36,035 nt of DNA, from NCBI GenBank assembly GCA_000739515.1, contig DF820457.1:914080-950114 (forward strand), given 5' to 3'. This document shows, in pieces, positions 34,109-36,035 of the stretch. Source of the stretch: Candidatus Moduliflexus flocculans. GTDB taxonomy: Bacteria; Moduliflexota; Moduliflexia; Moduliflexales; Moduliflexaceae. The notes below the pieces were generated by a model, which was not told where the DNA came from, did not search any database, and worked only from the letters and a program-made list of their open reading frames with translations. Both the position numbers and the translations under genes were made by a program. How positions within the stretch are numbered: the first letter of the stretch is position 1; each line of letters opens with the position of its first letter.

Positions 34109-35050
34109 ATGAGCAAAATAGCATTTCTCTTTCCTGGGCAGGGTTCTCAGGCCGTTGGCATGGGAAAAGACCTGAGAGATACGTTTCCGACGGCCAACGC
34201 CATTTTTCAGGAAGCGAATGACGCCCTCGGTTTCGACCTCTCTAAATTATGTTTTGAAGGCCCTGAAGATGAGTTGAAACTCACCACCAATACGCAGCCG
34301 GCGATTTTAACAACGAGCATTGCCGCATTGCGTGTGTTTCAAGAGCAGATCGACCTTGATGTGGCGTTTGTCGCCGGGCATAGCCTGGGCGAATATTCGG
34401 CGCTCGTCTGCGCTGGCGCGCTCAGTTTCGCCGACGCCGTCCAGACAGTGCGCAAACGCGGACAGTTCATGCAAGAAGCTGTGCCGGTCGGCGTCGGGAC
34501 GATGGCGGCGATTATGAACCTTGAACAGGCCAAAATCGAGGAACTCTGCCAGCAAGTCAGCAAACCAGACAATGTCGTGATGTTAGCGAATCTGAATTCC
34601 CCCGATCAATACGTCATTTCCGGCCATGTTGACGCGGTCAATCAGGTGGTGGAACTGGCGAAAGCGGCGGGAGCGAAACGCGCCATGCTGCTGCCGGTCA
34701 GCGCCCCATTCCATTCTTCGCTGATGAAGCCGGCGGCGGAACGGTTAGCGGAAGTTTTGCGCGGCATCGCCTTCAATGATTTGAATATTCCGTTAATTAA
34801 TAACGCGGAAACCGATATGTTGAAGAGCGGCATGGCTGCGCGAGAGTCGTTAATTCGCCAGATGTATAAGTCCGTGCAGTGGGAAACCTCGATGCGGAAA
34901 CTCATCGAACAGGGCGTCACCACGTTTGTCGAGATCGGGCCGGGCAAAGTCCTGACCGGTTTGCTGAAACGCATTGAAAAAACCGCAACCGGTTTGAACG
35001 TGTCGGATGTGAAAAGCATCGAAAGCGTCGTTCAAACGCTGAAGGGATAA
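34109..35050 (+). CDS. fabD: Malonyl-CoA:ACP S-malonyltransferase
   Basis: A 313-aa enzyme that loads malonyl groups onto acyl carrier protein, the committed supply step of type II fatty-acid synthesis. Signatures: FLFPGQGSQAVGMGKDL at the N-terminus, GHSLGEYSALVCAGAL with the nucleophile Ser near 92, an Arg-containing segment (VRKRGQFMQEAVP) near 117, and VSAPFHSSLM with the catalytic His near 201, then FVEIGPGKVLTGL. The length is the usual one. The ATG at 34109 follows AGGGG with short spacing. The gene ends 4 bp before fabG, giving the common fabD-fabG order, and is divergent from the polysaccharide operon, so it is probably housekeeping rather than part of the cluster. Confidence 0.96.
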   Translation: MSKIAFLFPGQGSQAVGMGKDLRDTFPTANAIFQEANDALGFDLSKLCFEGPEDELKLTTNTQPAILTTSIAALRVFQEQIDLDVAFVAGHSLGEYSALVCAGALSFADAVQTVRKRGQFMQEAVPVGVGTMAAIMNLEQAKIEELCQQVSKPDNVVMLANLNSPDQYVISGHVDAVNQVVELAKAAGAKRAMLLPVSAPFHSSLMKPAAERLAEVLRGIAFNDLNIPLINNAETDMLKSGMAARESLIRQMYKSVQWETSMRKLIEQGVTTFVEIGPGKVLTGLLKRIEKTATGLNVSDVKSIESVVQTLKG

Positions 35051-35054
35051 AGCG

Positions 35055-35804
35055 ATGAAGCAAGAACTCGAAGGGAAAATTGCGATTGTGACCGGCGCGA
35101 GTCGGGGAATCGGACGGGCGATTGCGTTGAATCTCGCCGCCGCTGGCGCGAATATCGTCGCCGTGTATCAGCAGAACAAGACGATGGTGGATGAGTTGGC
35201 GCAGGAGATCGAGCCGTTAGGCCGTGTCTGCCTCGCCGTGAAAGCCGATGTCGCTGTTGAAGACGAGGTGAATGCGCTGGTAGATCAGACCATGAGCCAG
35301 TTTGGTCGCGTGGATATTCTGATCAATAATGCTGGCATCACCAAAGATGGCCTGATTATGCGCATGAAAAGCGAGGATTGGCACAACGTGCTGAATGTCA
35401 ATCTCTCTGGCATGTTTTACGCCACAAAAGCCGTGACGAAACCGATGTTCAAGCAACGTTCCGGGAAAATCGTCTTTGTCACGTCCATCATCGGCACGAT
35501 TGGCAACGCCGGACAATCCAATTACTCCGCGGCGAAAGCAGGCGTGATCGGCTTTATGAAATCAGCGGCCAAAGAATTCGCCAGCCGGGGGATTCAGGTG
35601 AACGCCGTCGCGCCGGGTTTTATTGATACTGATATGACGAAAAAGCTGCCGGACGACGTGAAAACGGCATACATGGAGCAGATTCCGCTCAAACGATTTG
35701 GTCGCGTGGAAGATGTCGCCGAAGTCGTGCGTTTTCTGTCTTCGGAAAAAGCCGATTACATCACCGGTCAGGTCATTCACGTCAACGGCGGATTGTATAT
35801 GTAA
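35055..35804 (+). CDS. fabG: 3-oxoacyl-[ACP] reductase
   Basis: A 249-aa classical short-chain dehydrogenase that reduces 3-ketoacyl-ACP with NADPH in fatty-acid elongation. The cofactor motif is TGASRGIGRAIAL (Thr-Gly-x3-Gly-x-Gly). NNAGITKDGLIMRMK is the family stretch, the catalytic Ser is in VTSIIGTIGNAGQ, and Tyr and Lys are in NYSAAKAG (near 157 and 161). NAVAPGFIDTDMT and YITGQVIHVNGGLYM complete a typical FabG C-terminus. It lies 4 bp after fabD. The acpP gene often follows in this order but is not in the window; a hairpin and a MITE come next. Confidence 0.96.
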   Translation: MKQELEGKIAIVTGASRGIGRAIALNLAAAGANIVAVYQQNKTMVDELAQEIEPLGRVCLAVKADVAVEDEVNALVDQTMSQFGRVDILINNAGITKDGLIMRMKSEDWHNVLNVNLSGMFYATKAVTKPMFKQRSGKIVFVTSIIGTIGNAGQSNYSAAKAGVIGFMKSAAKEFASRGIQVNAVAPGFIDTDMTKKLPDDVKTAYMEQIPLKRFGRVEDVAEVVRFLSSEKADYITGQVIHVNGGLYM

Positions 35805-35832
35805 GCGCCCTGAAAAGGCGATAGAGTAGAGA

Positions 35833-35850
35833 CAGAGGTTTCAACCTCTG
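35833..35850. repeat. Perfect 8-bp-arm hairpin downstream of fabG
   Basis: CAGAGGTT and AACCTCTG flank a TC loop 28 nt after the fabG stop. On the + strand it is followed by A residues rather than T, so it is not a normal intrinsic terminator for fabG. It may be a small dispersed palindrome or an mRNA-end stabilising structure. Confidence 0.5.
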
Positions 35851-35879
35851 AAAAAATGAAAGCACATTTCATCTTATTC

Positions 35880-36035
35880 ACTCATGTTACGCAGCCGATT
35901 CGAGACGAATGACCGCACACTCCCCTCCGGGGAGGGGTTGGGGGTGGGTTCTTGACACGAGCAATCACTCACGGACGACCCCACCCCTTGCCCCTCCCAG
36001 GAGGGGAATTGTCGGCGGCGCTGCGTAACATCAGT
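35880..36035. mobile_element. 156-bp MITE-like element with 16-bp TIRs carrying a GC-rich hairpin
   Basis: The left TIR ACTCATGTTACGCAGC (35880-35895) and right TIR GCTGCGTAACATCAGT (36020-36035) are inverted copies with 1 mismatch in 16. The interior from 35920 is the same GC-rich inverted repeat as positions 1-116. The right TIR ends exactly at the window end, so the target duplication cannot be checked here. There is no coding capacity. The TIR core TTACGCA is shared with the MITE at 30572-30708. Confidence 0.78.

Noticed and set aside
35833..35850. Intrinsic terminator for fabG
   Set aside because: The hairpin is good but is followed by A residues on the + strand, so no U-tract forms.
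1..36035. Circular plasmid or phage genome based on the identical ends
   Set aside because: There are no replication, partition, mobilisation or phage genes. The shared end is a dispersed MITE-like repeat and its flanks do not match as a target duplication.

Overview
The window is about 36 kb of bacterial chromosome, densely coding, dominated by a surface or exopolysaccharide (EPS/capsule/O-antigen-like) biosynthesis locus of the Wzx/Wzy type. There is no rRNA, tRNA or other taxonomic marker. The Wzc-type co-polymerase, MurJ-like flippase, O-antigen-ligase-like polymerases and type II fatty-acid genes suggest an uncultured Gram-negative-type bacterium. The abundance of small hairpin and MITE-like repeats fits a metagenome-assembled genome. 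I cannot name the phylum from the sequence alone.

Layout. Left block, + strand: a sugar-phosphate isomerase/epimerase-like TIM barrel (135-905), a GAF + HD-GYP cyclic-di-GMP phosphodiesterase (1151-2383), a Wzc/CpsD-type tyrosine autokinase/co-polymerase (2593-4839) and a GT-C membrane glycosyltransferase (4863-6296). Its stop codon overlaps the stop of a convergent WecA/TagO-type initiating phosphoglycosyltransferase that carries an unusual GAF-like C-terminal extension (6287-7783, -). Middle-left block, - strand (16621 down to 8035): an AsnB-type amidotransferase, two GT4 glycosyltransferases, a secreted glycoside-hydrolase-like protein, an SGNH hydrolase and another GT-C protein. A 775-bp gene-poor spacer with a minus-strand terminator follows, then an isolated + strand SGNH hydrolase (17397-18431). 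Right block, - strand (33882 down to 18539): an acyl-CoA synthetase, two O-antigen-ligase/Wzy-like proteins, a methyltransferase, a TPR-like membrane-anchored protein, a MurJ/Wzx flippase, three GT-C proteins and two GT4 glycosyltransferases. Many of these genes overlap by 4-14 nt, as in an operon. Far right, + strand: fabD and fabG of fatty-acid synthesis.

How it works together (inference from families): the WecA-like enzyme loads the first sugar phosphate on undecaprenyl phosphate; four GT4 enzymes extend the repeat unit; the flippase moves it across the membrane; Wzy-like proteins polymerise or ligate it; the Wzc kinase sets chain length. Five GT-C proteins would add sugars from polyprenyl-phosphate donors on the periplasmic face, and SGNH proteins, AsnB and the methyltransferase would decorate the glycan. 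The HD-GYP protein next to wzc suggests cyclic-di-GMP control. No Wza-type outer-membrane exporter is present.

Mobile and repeat content: an identical 116-bp sequence lies at both window ends. At the right end it belongs to a 156-bp MITE-like element with 16-bp terminal inverted repeats (35880-36035). A second 137-bp MITE (30572-30708) has a perfect 5-bp target duplication that copies the Shine-Dalgarno core of the adjacent methyltransferase gene. A third hairpin repeat (13530-13562) has become part of the signal-peptide coding sequence of the glycoside-hydrolase-like gene. I see no CRISPR array, phage genes or full insertion sequence.
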